Of a stretch of DNA of 64,000 bases, positions 12,249-23,805 are shown piece by piece. The notes beneath the pieces are model-generated. The model was given only the letters and a program-made list of their open reading frames with translations. It was not told the DNA's origin and did no database searches. Both the position numbers and the translations under genes were made by a program. Origin of the DNA: Anodontia alba (Eukaryota; Mollusca; Bivalvia; Lucinida; Lucinidae). Each line of letters opens with the position of its first letter. Position 1 is the first letter of the stretch. The stretch is from the NCBI GenBank assembly GCA_964016985.1, contig OZ024827.1, forward strand, positions 57,455,507-57,519,506, in the 5' to 3' direction.

Positions 12249-12420
12249 TTATGCACATATACATACACGTCCACTCATGCATACACACACGCATACACAC
12301 ACACTCAAAAACACACGCACACATCATAAACGCACTTTTAGACACACGCACGCATATACCTACAGATTTGCTTACACTTACGCATTATCACACGCATACA
12401 CGCACATAATCTTGCAATTG

Positions 12421-13799
12421 TCATTTTAGCAGTAACTTAATCATATTTGTTTTAATTTGCAGTTAATATCTTTTCAATATACTTCCTGATATACTATCCG
12501 TAATAGAATACATTATGCGTTTTGTAAATGTCGGGACGCCATTTTGCAAAGTGGGGAAGTGTGTCACAGAGATGAAATATTGTAGGAAATAAAACCAAAG
12601 CACTTGACTTTATTTTGCTTCACTTCGTTTTGTTTCCCCTATAGTTCCTTCACTGGTTGCACATGGTTGCACAGTGTGTTATTTTCTTCCTTCCCCGCTC
12701 AGTCCTTTTAAATAACGGTACCTGATTAGAAGTCATCCAATATTTGCATGCATGTCTTAAGGGCATGTCACTACACTAATATGCATGATTATTTGCATGG
12801 CTCACTGCATTCATGATCTAGCTATTAGTTGGTTAAGTTCTACACTTATCTCTGTCATGTAGCCACTGCTAAAATATATTTTATATATATTTTCCAGATG
12901 TAATGTTCCAGAATCCAGAGAATTAAAGTTACCATGTTTCCTATCGTCTTGTGTTAATATGTTGTCCGGGTGAAAACCTACGTCGGTGATACGTAAGAAT
13001 TTCGAGAAAGCCATTATGACTGGAGTTAATATCGCCTTCGACAGAGTCCGGACCAGGGTCCGGTTCAACGTCACCGCTAAGTAGAACTAAATGAACATCC
13101 AAGTTACTGCTAAGCTAAAGACAGAGAAGAAAAGATTGCGGCAGAATATATATTTTTGTATGACTTACTTGTTTTGATACGAGTATAAGGAAATTTAATA
13201 TTTCTGTATGTTTCAATGCTTTGTTGTAATGCCATGATAACGCTCATACATGCATCATGGTAATTGTAATTGTACATGTTGAAGAGTAGTACGACTATTA
13301 AAATATGAAATTTATTGAAGAGTATTCTTTTCCTACATCCCAACCATATAGTGTCTGTGACTCCAATAAAGCCAGCAAGACCGTCTGATTTAAAATTTCT
13401 AAGTTTCATGGTTAGGGATAATAAGTTAGGAACAAATCAGCTGTCCTGGCAGCCTGCTTGGAGGCTTGGAGCTTTCATAATCAAGAGAGGTACTTTGAAA
13501 TGGTATAAATAGACATTTGAAAGGAAGGGGACGTGGTTGTCGGTCATAAGAGTAGAGGTAGGTGCAAGTAAAGGAAGGTGAGAGAATAATAGTAAAGTGT
13601 TTATAAGAATACTGAGAGAATCCAAGGAAATAACTAGGTGATAGGGACAAACATGTCTTCAAGCACATACGGGCAGTAAAGGCCCAGATCAGCTCACGCC
13701 CCACTCGCAGTCGGATTAGGGTTCCACTACTTGCCAACAGAATCCTTAAATACTATGAAATGAAATGAAATGAAATGGGTACATCAACTTGACAACACT
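12421..13799. other. No gene recognised
   Basis: AT-rich single-copy-looking DNA. A four-unit GAAAT run lies near 13755-13777. ORFs up to 103 codons occur on the minus strand but have no recognisable domain or splice context. GGGACGCCATTTTGC near 12530 followed by AATAAA at 12590 could be a solo LTR fragment, which I cannot confirm. Confidence 0.4.
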
Positions 13800-16700
13800 C
13801 GAAGCAAATAGTAAAGCACCGATTAATAGCGTCCGCTCAGTCTGATCCGCGCCCTCCCTGGCCACTGTCAGGGTATTTAGATTCTACAGTATGTTTACAG
13901 CAACTTAACAGTGAATGCTGTCAGTAAAAGCGCTGATCACTCTACGCGTCAGCGCAGTCCGATCAGGGCTCTCACCGTCCACCGATAGTCTTTGGGTACT
14001 AAACTATGTATAAAAATAGCTTTCAGAATACGAAACTAACAGTAACTGCATCGATCAGTGACCAATATGGGCACATGCTGACAGTGAAAGCGCTGATCAT
14101 CCTAACGTCTGCGCAGTCTGATCAAGGCCCTCGCTGTCCACTGACAGAGACTCTGGATGCTACATAATGTACAATATAGCTTTTTAGCATACGGAACTAA
14201 CAGTAAATACATCGGTCATTGACAAATGTGGGCACATGCTGACGGTGAATGCGCTGATCACCCTACGCGTCTGTGCAGTCTGATCAGGGTCCTCACCGTC
14301 CACTGACAGTCTTTGGATACTATATGATATATAATATAGCTTTTCAGCATGCGAAGCTAACAGTAAATGCATCGATCGTTGACAAATGTGGGCACAGGCT
14401 GACAGTGAAAGCGCTGATCATCCTACACTTCTGCGCAGTCTGATCAGGGCCCTCACCGTCCACTGATGGAGAACTTGTATACTATTTTATATATAAAATA
14501 TAAAATGTTTTTTCAGCGTACGAGACTAACAGTAAATGCATCGATCAGTGACAAACGTGGGCACTTGCTGACAGTGAAAGCGCTGATCATCCTACGCATC
14601 CGCACAGTCTGATCAGGACCCTCGCTGTCCACTGACAATTATGCTAGTATATAATGTTTAAAATAGCTTTTCAGAACTCGAGATAATCAGCAATTGCATC
14701 GATCACTCTCAAATGTGGGCAAATATTGCCAGTGACAGCGTTGATCACTTTACGCGTCCGCGCAGTCTGATCAGGACTCTCACTGTCCACTGATAATTGT
14801 TTAGTACATCATGTGTAAAGTAGCTTTTCAGCACTGGAAATAATCATTAAATGCATCGATCAGTGACAAAGGTGGGCACATGTTCACAGGAAAGCGCTGT
14901 TTACTCTACTCGTCCGCGCAGTCTGATCAGGGCCCTCACCGTCCACCGACAGAGGCTTTGTATACTACATTATGTATGAAAAAGCTTATCAGCGTACGAA
15001 ACTAACAGTAAGTGCATCGATCAATGCTTAATGTGGGCACATGTTGACAGTGAAAGCCCTGATCACACTACGCGGCCGCACAATCTGATCAGGGCCCTCC
15101 TCCACTGACAGAGACTTTGTATACTACATTATATACAAAATAGCTTTTCAATATACGAAACTAACAGTAACTATATTGATCATTGTGGGCACATGCTGAC
15201 AATGTAAGCGCTGATAACCCTATGTGTCTGCGCAGTCTGATCATAGCCCTAACCGTCCACTGATACTACATTACTACATTATATATAAAATACTACATTA
15301 TACTGGTACTACATCATATATAAAATAGCTTTTCAGCATACGAAACTAACAGTAAATGCATCGATCATTAACAAATGTGGGCACATGCTAACAGTGAAAG
15401 CGCTGATCACCCTACGCGTTCGCACAATCTGATCAGGGCCCTCACCATCCACTGACAGAGACTTTGTGTACTACATTATATACAAAATAGCTTTTCAGCG
15501 TACGAAACTACAGTAAATGCATCGATCATTAACACATATTGGCACATGCTGACAGTGAAAGCGCTGATCACCCTACGCGTCCGCGCAATGTGGGCACATG
15601 CTGACAGTGAAAGCGCTGATCACACTACGCGTCCGCACAATTTGATCAGGGCCCTCACCGTCCACTGGTTTATTCTACTGACCGTTCTAAGGCGGTGGTC
15701 CCGGTGTTAGTCTTACTCTTTGTTGCTTTTTGGTTTATTCTACGTGGCGATTTGTTTTATGTCTTACCTTGTGTTATTTTATTCTTGCGTTTTCAGTCCT
15801 TTTAGCATTGCGATTACCTCGCTTGGGGAAGAGAGAGCTAATCTTTGTGCTTTTCGTACGTTTGTACGATTTGCGCTTGTTTGGTTTTGTCTGTTTCCTC
15901 TTCCTCTTGGTGTCTGGGAAGGGCTGTGGTTTGTGATTGTGGCACTCCCTCTTACCTTTTCTTGTATACTACATTATATACAAAATAGCTTTTCAGCATA
16001 TGAAACTAACAGTAAATGAATCGAACATTAACAAATGTGGGCACATGCTGACAGTGAAAGCGCTGATCACCCTACGCATCCGAGCAGTCTGATCAGGGCC
16101 CTCACCGTCCACTGCTGACAGAGACTTTGTATACTACATTATATATAAAATAACTTTGCAACATACGAAACTAACAGTAAATGCATCGATCATTAACAAA
16201 TGTGGGCACATGCTGACAGTGAAAGCGCTGTTCACACACGACGCGTCCGCACAATCTGACCAGGGCCCTCACCGTCCACTGAGAGAGACTTTGTATACTA
16301 TATTATATACAAAATAGCTTTTCAGCATATGAAATTATCAGTAAATGCATCGATCATTCACAAATGCGGGCACATGCTGATAGTGAAAGCGCTGATTACA
16401 CTACGCGTCCGCACAATCTGATCAGGGCCCTCACCGTCCACTGACAGAGACTTTGTATACTACATTATATACAAAAAGCTTTTCAGCATGCGAAACTAAC
16501 AGTAAATGCCTCGATCATTGACAAGTGTGGGCACATGCTGACAGTGAGAGCGTTGATCACCCTACGCGTCCGCGCAGTCTGATCATAGCCCTCACCGTCC
16601 ACTGACAGAGACTTTGTATACTACATTATATATAAAATAACTTTCTTTTCAACATACGAAACTAACAGTAAATGCCTCGATCATTAACAAATGTGGGCCC

Positions 16701-16850
16701 ATGCTGACAGTGAGAGCGTTGATCACCCTACGTGTCCGCGCAGTCTGATCATAGCCCTCACCATCTACTGACAGAAACTTTGTATACTACATTATATATA
16801 AAATAACTTTCTTTTCAACACACGAAACTAACAGTAAATGCTTCGAAAAA
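13800..16850 (+). repeat. Satellite array, ~155-175-bp monomers, about 18 copies
   Basis: The monomer has the blocks GTAAATGCATCGATCATT, GTGGGCACATGCTGACAG, GCGCAGTCTGATCAGG, CCTCACCGTCCACTGACAG and ACTACATTATATA. GCAGTCTGATCAGG-like blocks recur near 13839, 13953, 14113, 14275, 14433, 14607, 14761, 14919, 15083, 15233, 15425, 15640, 16086, 16250, 16415, 16577 and 16740. Copies at the left edge are more diverged. One monomer near 15590 is short. The array is broken at 15666-15963 by another repeat. The GATCAG block also occurs in dispersed repeats at 28880-29180. Confidence 0.9.
15666..15963 (+). repeat. Dispersed repeat family R, copy 1, inserted in the satellite
   Basis: Begins GGTTTATTCTACTGACCG and ends CTCTTACCTTTTCTTG. 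The same sequence occurs at 24124-24735 and 52143-52640 (plus) and 48285-48440 (minus). It replaces about 12 bases of the satellite monomer; I see no target-site duplication. In one frame it reads as a hydrophobic peptide (FSIAITSLGEERANL..), which is repeated in all copies. Left ends differ between copies and the CTTACCTTTT end is nearly constant, suggesting truncation from one side. Confidence 0.75.
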
Positions 16851-17735
16851 TGTGATGGTCCAACAAACGCTTGGGTGGTTCGGTGCTTATCCTGAAAAAC
16901 AATAAGCGTTCCGTGATTTGGCAGAGACTATTGACACAGCGGCCGTGCCGATAATAGCAACAAAACAGCCAATAACGCCAAGTATTCCAATTGCAAGGGG
17001 TTGAATCACAAGACTTATGACGTCAGCCAACAAAATTTGCGATCGGATCCATTTTGAATTTTGTCTCCACTTCGAATTTTATTTCTATCCATTCTCCGTT
17101 TATTTACAAGCTAAGCATGATTCGTTTTGTGCAAAGGTACAATTTGATGTAGATTTTTAGATAACACATAGACTTTACGCTCTTTTCACGTGATAATCTT
17201 AAAAAAAAAACTTCGACACAGGTAAGCGAACGATAGTATATTGTCTCTGAACTACTGAAATATTGTTGACTTGGACGTTATATCGCAATTCATGCAGTGG
17301 ATTAGAAGTCAAGCGTGGTCTGAAATCAAATTCATTTAGATCTGGCCAACCCACCTATGAAGCATGTGATGATAATTTGGACACACGGATATAGGTAGCA
17401 CCTATTTAATTCATATCAGGCAAATATATGGAGTAGTACCCCTGGGGTGGCCCATGTGTATGAACTTAAAATTAGGACAATGCAAGGGAAACAACTAGTA
17501 TAGTCAAAATCAATATGGGCCGCGTCATGCGAAAACGTGTTTTCAATCACATGAGGGAATATGTGGACACTGAAGGCCCAGAGAGGCTCATATATAACAG
17601 CTCTAGGTATGTATACTAATCAGAAAAAAGTGATATACGAGTAATTGTTAACAGTCTCTGTCATTATGGGACTGTTTATATAATAGGACGAGTAGAAACA
17701 TGCTAATATATATACAAAACAGTAACAAAGTTGTT
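16851..17735. other. No gene recognised
   Basis: Unremarkable DNA between the satellite and the LINE relic. No LINE ORF2 follows here on the minus strand, so the LINE at 17736-18892 lacks its downstream part. Confidence 0.4.
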
Positions 17736-18892
17736 TTATGTGAGATACGTATAAGATCTATGTGTCATTGACTGTTCATTCTGGGTAGTATGATCTGTTG
17801 CTGACTCGCTCGAGTCGGGAGGCAGATGAGAATCCCCCATGGTCCCAGCATAACGTGGCCTGCGGAGGTAGGAAGGCAGACGTGCCAATCTTGCTAGCTC
17901 CTTCCTTGCTGCCTGGGGATCTCCAAATTCACCGAGATCTTCGTCACTTTGAATGGAGACCCTGTTATTTCTATTGTCCCTCACAAATATTCTGCCGTCT
18001 AGTTAGTATGCTGCCGACAGATTTTCAGCACGTTACAGGGATCGCGCGTCATAAAGTAATTGGGAACGTTTTTTTTGTCATGTCCTTATTGATGAACAGA
18101 TTTTTCATCCTGTCGTCATTGCTATGGAGTAGTTCCTTGCGCATTCCATATAGTTGTTGCCTCGCGTTATATGTTGAAAACTTCACCAGTATATAAAGAG
18201 GGCGGGCTCTGTCTGGAACAGACCTTCCTTGTTGGGTAGGTTTACCGACTCTGTGGGACCGGTCGATATTACCTTTGCTGATGTCAACATCGAGCTCCCT
18301 AGCAATCTTGACAACTATATCGTTGGTATTGTCAGTGTATGATTCTGGGTATCCCGAGATTCTAACAGAATTCCGACGACTGTGTTGTTCAAGGGAGTCA
18401 CTGTCTCGCTCCACTTGAGTGAGTCTCTTGCGCATGTTTTCCAGAGACAGCCGCATATTTTCCTTCTTGAGGGTTTTAACTTGTATATTCAGCTGCTTCA
18501 CCTGTTTATCTAGTTCGCTTATTGCCTCCTTGACAGCGGTTTTACCCATGATCTTCATAATAGGAGTCTGTTCTGCAAAGAGAGTTCGCAGTTCAGGAAC
18601 CATCATAAGCCTTAGCTCGGTAGCAATCTGCAATACATCAAGTCGATTTATATGCTGGGACAAGATATGGATATCGTGACTCTGGGCTTGCATTGGCGAA
18701 ACTGGGTTGCTGTCATCCGCTTCACCCAGGGCAGTGTTAACGTCGATCCCGAATGCACACCGCATCTTTTTTTTTTGTCAGGTCTTGGTACAGAGGGGAC
18801 GTAGCTTCACGGTTTTTGTCATCTTTTGTACTTGGAGTGCCCATAGTAGCTGGTCCTTGACCACTGACTGCGCTAGACGTATTGTTATTCAT
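17736..18892 (-). pseudogene. LINE (non-LTR retrotransposon) ORF1 protein relic
   Basis: ORF1 proteins of LINEs bind the element RNA. The start ATG (18892-18890) gives MNNNTSSAVSGQG. A run of ten A (complement of 18767-18776) shifts the frame by one; the second open part begins MRCAFGIDVN at 18765. It has a long coiled coil (about 18430-18600), then an RRM-like part with SLEQHSRRNSVRISGYPE, SHRVGKP, LYILVKFSTYNARQ and LFINKDMTKK, all typical of L1/Tx1/CR1-type ORF1. A further frame break near 18045 precedes the conserved tail DGRIFVRDNRNNRV near 17980. Two or more frameshifts make it dead. ORF2 is missing. Confidence 0.8.
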
Positions 18893-19819
18893 GTTAAGTT
18901 TCTTTTGCTGGTGAGTATACTTTTTAATTCACCGAGCGTAGTCCTGTGTCTCTGGGCTACTTGACTGATTTTTTACCGTTATGTTCTGACAAAGCATAGG
19001 CATGTCAAATATAGGTAGTATGGTTTTATGGCGCCGTTCACGACTAATTTTGAAAGTTAAATTATAGTTTTACTTCCTCGCATCCAAAGTGCATACATCC
19101 TTATTAATTTCCAAGAATATCCAGTCAATACATCATTAATACTGTCCCTCACAATATGGTTATTTCTCCGAAAAAGTGTCGCAAAATCACATTTTTACAA
19201 TATTTATTGACACTGACATTTTTCGTGGGCTTGTCGACATTCGACCGAAAGGAGGACCAGGTAATACGTTTGTTTCATAAGTGCCGCATCATAAAATTAA
19301 ATAACACTTATAAATCGCGGATAGCGATCATTAGATTTATTAAGGCGAAAAGTAGTAAGATGTTGAAGTAAACATGATCATGATGCAGTGTCGTGTATTA
19401 TTTTGATATTTATACGCGGAACCAATGTTTTGTGTATTGTGGATGAACTTTTCTATGAAGCTTTAGTATCGTGACAAATTCAGAAAAAGTTGAATTATAT
19501 TGGACAGTGTATGTGCATTACAATAATTTTAAAACTACTTTGAATCGTTTTTGTACAACGAAAACATTTGGTGACAAGAAAAATCTTCCACTGTCAGCTG
19601 ATCAACAATATTTGAAGCTTCATATCATTCTGAAGGCTAATAAAAATAATGGCAGAGCACCAGTTCAACACCATCTTGTGTTTTGTTTTTCTTGTCCTTA
19701 AAAATAATTCTCCAAAACGCCATTTCACATTACTTCGAAAACATGTTCCTGTATAACATGCTGTGCAGACTATTCCTGTCACACCCTGATTCCAGAGAAA
19801 ATAGCACACTATTCAAAAA

Positions 19820-19851
<32 letters not shown>

Positions 19852-20366
19852 AAAAAAAAAGAATAGTCCACCAATTACGGGACCATTCTTCTCACCCTAT
19901 GTAAAATCTCAGTTTCTTTCATACGTAACCGTTTTTGATTGGACATTAGACCATTGCTACAGGTACATGTAGCCACAGACAGACAAAGGGCAAAACAGAC
20001 TTATAACAAAGGGAAAAATATCTCAAAAACAATATTGCTTAATTTTAAATACCTCATGAATAAAAACCTCCCTAAAAGAGTGAATTCTGTAAAAAAAATC
20101 ATCCAGTCAAATAACACTCACCAATGCAACAGAAGATTTCCGTAAAACAGACGGTTGACAGAAATGGTGGACTGGACGTTTTTAGAATAGCAAGTGCCAT
20201 TTTCTCTGGAATCAGGAGGTGACAGGATGAGTTTGCACAGTATGTTGTAAAGGTACATTATTTTTAACTGAGAAGTGACATTTTGGAGAAATTTCTTTCA
20301 GGACAAGAAAACAGCATAACACAAGACGGTGTAGAAGTAAATTGCTCTACCATTATTTATTATCCT
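18893..20366. other. No gene; long A-rich tract at 19816-19860
   Basis: AT-rich DNA with a 45-base A run broken only by single G residues (19816-19860). It lies between two inverted blocks: TCCAGAGAAAATAGCACACTATTC just before it and GAATAGCAAGTGCCATTTTCTCTGGA near 20185 are inverted partners, so 19580-20300 holds a loose foldback. No coding signal. Confidence 0.45.
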
Positions 20367-20707
20367 ATAGAAGATTCTGAGTCGGCCTCGGTGGCTCAGT
20401 TGGATGCGCCGTCCGACTGGAGACCAGGAGGTCGCGGGTTCAACCCCCGCCGAGATCGGCAACATTCTTTCGTGGAGATTGATCATGAAATATTTTCTAC
20501 GGTCATTCTCTCCCTTCCGCTGATTCAAGAAGGGCAGTTGTCAGTTTCTGGCGAAAGAATGTGCGCAATACTGGTTAACAGCTTAGAGGACTAAGCCTGC
20601 CCAGTAAACGTGTGGTTAGGTAAACTGACCGCGCTCGACATGACCCCATTGGGTTGACTGGACCGTAAAACCTCAACACAAACAAACAAACAAATAGAAG
20701 ATTCTGA
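20367..20707 (+). mobile_element. tRNA-derived SINE with perfect 14-bp target-site duplication
   Basis: The body is 20381-20693. The head GTCGGCCTCGGTGGCTCAGT is tRNA-like with an A box (TGGCTCAGTTGG) and B box (GGTTCAACCCC near 20437), the internal pol III promoter. A non-tRNA middle part and an (ACAA)n tail follow. The duplication ATAGAAGATTCTGA is present at 20367-20380 and 20694-20707 without mismatch, so the insertion is recent and target-primed. A second, less exact copy lies at 53496-53790. Molluscan V-SINEs such as RUDI have this layout; I cannot confirm the family by eye. Confidence 0.9.
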
Positions 20708-20776
20708 TGATATAGCTTCATATATTGTTGATCAGCAGTCAGTGATTCTTCCAGGGAATTAAAGTCTCAATTTATC

Positions 20777-20842
20777 GCCTTTCGTGGGGTTTGAACCCGG
20801 TCTGCCCGTATAAAAAAACAATGCTCTAACCACAGAGAGCCA
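20777..20842 (-). repeat. tRNA-like relic
   Basis: Read on the minus strand it gives GGCTCTCTGTGGTTAGAGCA, an anticodon-arm-like stretch with a run of T, then CCGGGTTCAAACCCC, a good T arm and B box. The acceptor stem does not close well, so this is a decayed tRNA or SINE head rather than a working tRNA. Confidence 0.4.
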
Positions 20843-20859
20843 AACAGTTGAATTCCTGG

Positions 20860-21769
20860 CGCAATTGTCAGAGACTGAATATATACCTACAATCCCTATA
20901 TCTGCCAAGGCAGATAATCAAAGGTAGGAGTGTTAGCCGGTAACAATGAAAGTGTTTCCATTATTAAATTGCTTAAATCTGGTATAAGCTCTAGAAAGGT
21001 TAAGGTTGCTAAGTCGCACAGTCTCAAATTATTTTGTCTAGATGGAGTTTGAATTTTGGCTGGGTCCACAGATTGGCTGGATGGATATCTGTTCGCACAG
21101 AACAGAATATGTTTAAACAAGACGACCGACAACATTGACTTGATTAAAAGGATAAGTCAGAAATATTGAGTAGCAAACCAGACTCGAGCTAACCTAGCTC
21201 TTTCTGCTATAATAAGCAGAAGAGTGAACTAACAAATGAATAAATTTTCCTGCTATATTTTAGTATTTTTTCCCCTTTTTCTACATATTTAACTAACAAA
21301 TGAATCAATTTTCCTGCTATATTTTGTTACTTTTTCCCCTTTTTTCTACATATTTACAACATGCAAAACATAAAGCAAACTACATAAAATATTTCTAAGT
21401 TTCAAGAATCCTCTAAAAATAAATATTTAATTCCAATAATTTTGATGTGATTAAGCCCAAATCAGCAAATGCAAAGCAGCAGATGTAGGGGGTAAATCAA
21501 AATATGTATTGACTATCAAAACATTCCAAAACCTGTGCTATTTTACATACACACAGTACTATATGTACCTGCCAACCCAGCAAGTTAATATAATAAGCCA
21601 ATAAAATTGACAGTTTTATGCTGAAAAAAAATTAATAAATAAACAGATGTTACAAAGGCATTGAAAACAGCTGTTACAAAGGCAACATAATTGAACATGG
21701 AAATGTAAGTTCCAAATTAGAATCATAGCTCGAGATAAGGCACTTTTTTCAACCGTAAAGTATATATAT
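20860..21769. other. No gene recognised
   Basis: AT-rich. A short direct duplication (AACAAATGAATAAATTTTCC type) occurs at about 21230-21283 and 21293-21347. Nothing else stands out. Confidence 0.4.
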
Positions 21770-21877
21770 TTTTCTTGTCTATGAAAGCATAAGTAGTGGG
21801 TACTCATTAGAAGCGCCTTGCCAAGGCGCTTCTAATGAGTACCCACAACACATGACTTGTGGATAAATAAGAAAATA
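21770..21877. mobile_element. Palindromic hairpin element, copy P1
   Basis: The core 21796-21846 is a perfect inverted repeat with 24-bp arms and a 3-nt centre (arm GTGGGTACTCATTAGAAGCG continuing CCTT). Outside the core the arms continue imperfectly to TTCTTGTCTATGAAAGC on the left and AAATAAGAAAA on the right. Related palindromes lie at 26410, 26617, 28162 and 55212. No internal coding sequence is possible at this size. Confidence 0.85.
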
Positions 21878-22152
21878 TCATGTGGATGCCCCCTCTTATC
21901 TGGAGCTATCAAAATATCTTGTAAAAACAGTTTAAAGGCCATTACACAGTCAATTAACTGCAACAATACCTGCTTGTTGGAAACTACTGGACCAATTTCA
22001 ATATAATTTTGCAGAAATGTTTAATAAACCTCTACTAAGATTGTTCAAGCTATCATGATTAGTCAAAAAACTTGGCCGCCATATATATCTATATAGAAAA
22101 ATTTAAAACTCTTCTTGTCAGAAACCACTGGACCAATTTGAATATAATTTAT

Positions 22153-22886
22153 TTGCCGTCTTGTCTCCCCTTGATAGGGGGGAGACATATTGTTTTTGCC
22201 TCTGATGTCTGTCCATCTGTACTTTACGCAATCGTGTCCGCTCTATAACTTGAAAACCTTTGAAGACATTTTAACGAAACTTCATACAAATATAAAGCAT
22301 TATCAGGCGATCAGTAACTCTTGTCTATACAGTTTTGGAGTTATTTCCCTTTGAAAATCGACAATGGTAAAGTCGTTTCCACTCCATAACTTGAAAACCG
22401 TTCAAGATATTTTCATGAACCTTTACAGAAATATTGAGCATCATCAGACGATACTTCTTGTCTATATACTTTTGGAGTTATTCCCCTTTGAAATTCGACA
22501 ATGATAATTTCGTGTCCGCTCTATATAACTTGAAAACCCTTTAAGATATTATCACGAAACTTCATAGAAATATAAAGCATCATCAGACGACCTGCAGAAA
22601 ACAAGAACTGCAATTCTTGTCTATAATTTTCGGAGCTATTCCCCGTTGAAATTTGACAATGGTAATTTCGTGTCCGCTCTATAACCGTTTAAGATATTTT
22701 AATGAAACTTCATAGAAATATTAAGCATCATCAGACGATCTACAGAGCACAAGAACAGTAACTCTTGTCAGTACATTTTTGGGGTCATTTCCCTTTGACA
22801 TTTGACAATGGTAATTTTGTGTCCCTTTTATAACTTGAAAAGTGTTCAAGATATTTTTATGAAACTTCATAGCCATACATAGACTT
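22153..22886 (+). mobile_element. Tandem-cored element, family F, copy 1
   Basis: The head is a hairpin GTCTCCCC-TTGATA-GGGGGGAGAC followed by ATATTGTTTTTGCC and GTCTGTCC. The core is ~147-bp monomers with CGTGTCCGCTCTATAACTTG, GAAACTTCATAGAAATA and GTTATTCCCCTTTGAAATT blocks. Monomer anchors fall near 22279, 22419, 22560 and 22708. Inferred to be a non-autonomous mobile element of the same build as those at 31295, 40854, 44549 and 57899. No clear right end before the next head. Confidence 0.6.
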
Positions 22887-23340
22887 ATGTCTCCCCCTGA
22901 CAGGGGTGGAGACATATTGTTTTTGCCTCGGTTGTCTGTCCGTCTCTCCGTCCGTCACGCAATCATGTCTGCTCTGTAACTTGAAAATCGTTCAAGATAT
23001 TTTCATGAAACTTCATAGAAATATAAAGCATCATCAGACAACGTGCACCCCACAAGAACTGTAACTCTTATCTATACATTTTCGGAGTTATTCCCCTTTT
23101 AAATTAGAGAATTGTAATTTCCTGTCCGCTCTATAACTTGAAAACAGTTCAAGATATTGTCATGAAACTTCATAGAAATATGGCGCATCATCAAAAACGT
23201 GCAAGACACAAGAACCGTAACTCTTGTCGATACAGTTTTGTAGTTATTCCCCCTTTGAAATTTGACAATGGTTATTTCGTGTCCGCTCTAATATGAATAA
23301 CCGTCAAGATATTTTATTGAAACTTCACAGAAATATAAAG
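22887..23340 (+). mobile_element. Tandem-cored element, family F, copy 2 (second head)
   Basis: A second head GTCTCCCCCTGACAGG..GGAGAC with ATATTGTTTTTGCC and GTCCGTCTCTCCGTCCGTC begins inside the monomer array of copy 1. Monomers continue at ~150-bp spacing (anchors near 23011, 23168, 23324). Either one element inserted in the array of another, or the array grew by unequal exchange that included a head. Confidence 0.6.
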
Positions 23341-23805
23341 CATCATGACGGCTTGAACAATTTTGATAGCGGTCACCAAAGGAACATTCCTGCCAAGTAA
23401 TATTGAAATCTGTCCAGTGGTTTCTGACAAGAAAATTTTAAAAGTTTTCTATATAGATATATAGGGAAAATAAGCCCGCCCACTTGCGGCTATGTTTTTT
23501 GACGAATCATGATGGCTTGAACTATCTTCGTAGAGGATCACCAAAGTAACATTTCTGCCAAGTAATATTGAAATCTGTCCAGTGGTTTCTGACAAGATTT
23601 TAAAAGTTTTCTATATAGATATATAGGGAAAATAAGCCCTAGGGTCCATGTTTTTAACAAATCATGACGGCTTGAACAATCTTGGTAGAAGGTCACCAAG
23701 GAAAACTTTCGGATAAAGTTATATTGAAATTGGTAGGGTGGTTTCTGACAGGCAGGTTTTTAAAGTTTTCTAGGGAAAATAAGCCACGCCCCCTGGTGGC
23801 CATGT

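Larger units (their letters stand above)
21950..23800. repeat. Foldback: inverted arms flanking two family-F elements
   Basis: The complement of 21955-22150 (GTCCAGTGGTTTCTGACAAG, ATATAGATATAT, CATGATAGCTTGAAC) matches 23340-23620 on the plus strand. On the right side this unit is repeated about three times with a ~160-bp period (starts near 23345, 23508, 23664). Between the arms lie two tandem-cored elements at 22153 and 22887. The arms may be the ends of a host element into which the family-F DNA was inserted. Confidence 0.65.

Noticed and set aside
12146..12409. ORFs of His/Thr or Val/Cys repeats
   Set aside because: They are translations of the CA microsatellite.
12525..12600. Solo LTR starting TGTCGGGACG
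   Set aside because: It resembles an LTR start and is followed by AATAAA, but no second copy or target duplication was found.
13426..13737. 103-codon minus-strand ORF
   Set aside because: No recognisable domain, no start context and no splice or repeat support.
15720..16019. 99-codon membrane-protein-like ORF
   Set aside because: It lies in the family R repeat and runs on into satellite DNA; the same peptide occurs in three other repeat copies, so it is not a host gene.
13800..16850. CRISPR-like array
   Set aside because: The whole monomer repeats; there are no short repeats with unique spacers, and the genome is eukaryotic.
20381..20460. A functional tRNA gene
   Set aside because: The tRNA-like head continues into a SINE body with a tail and target duplication.
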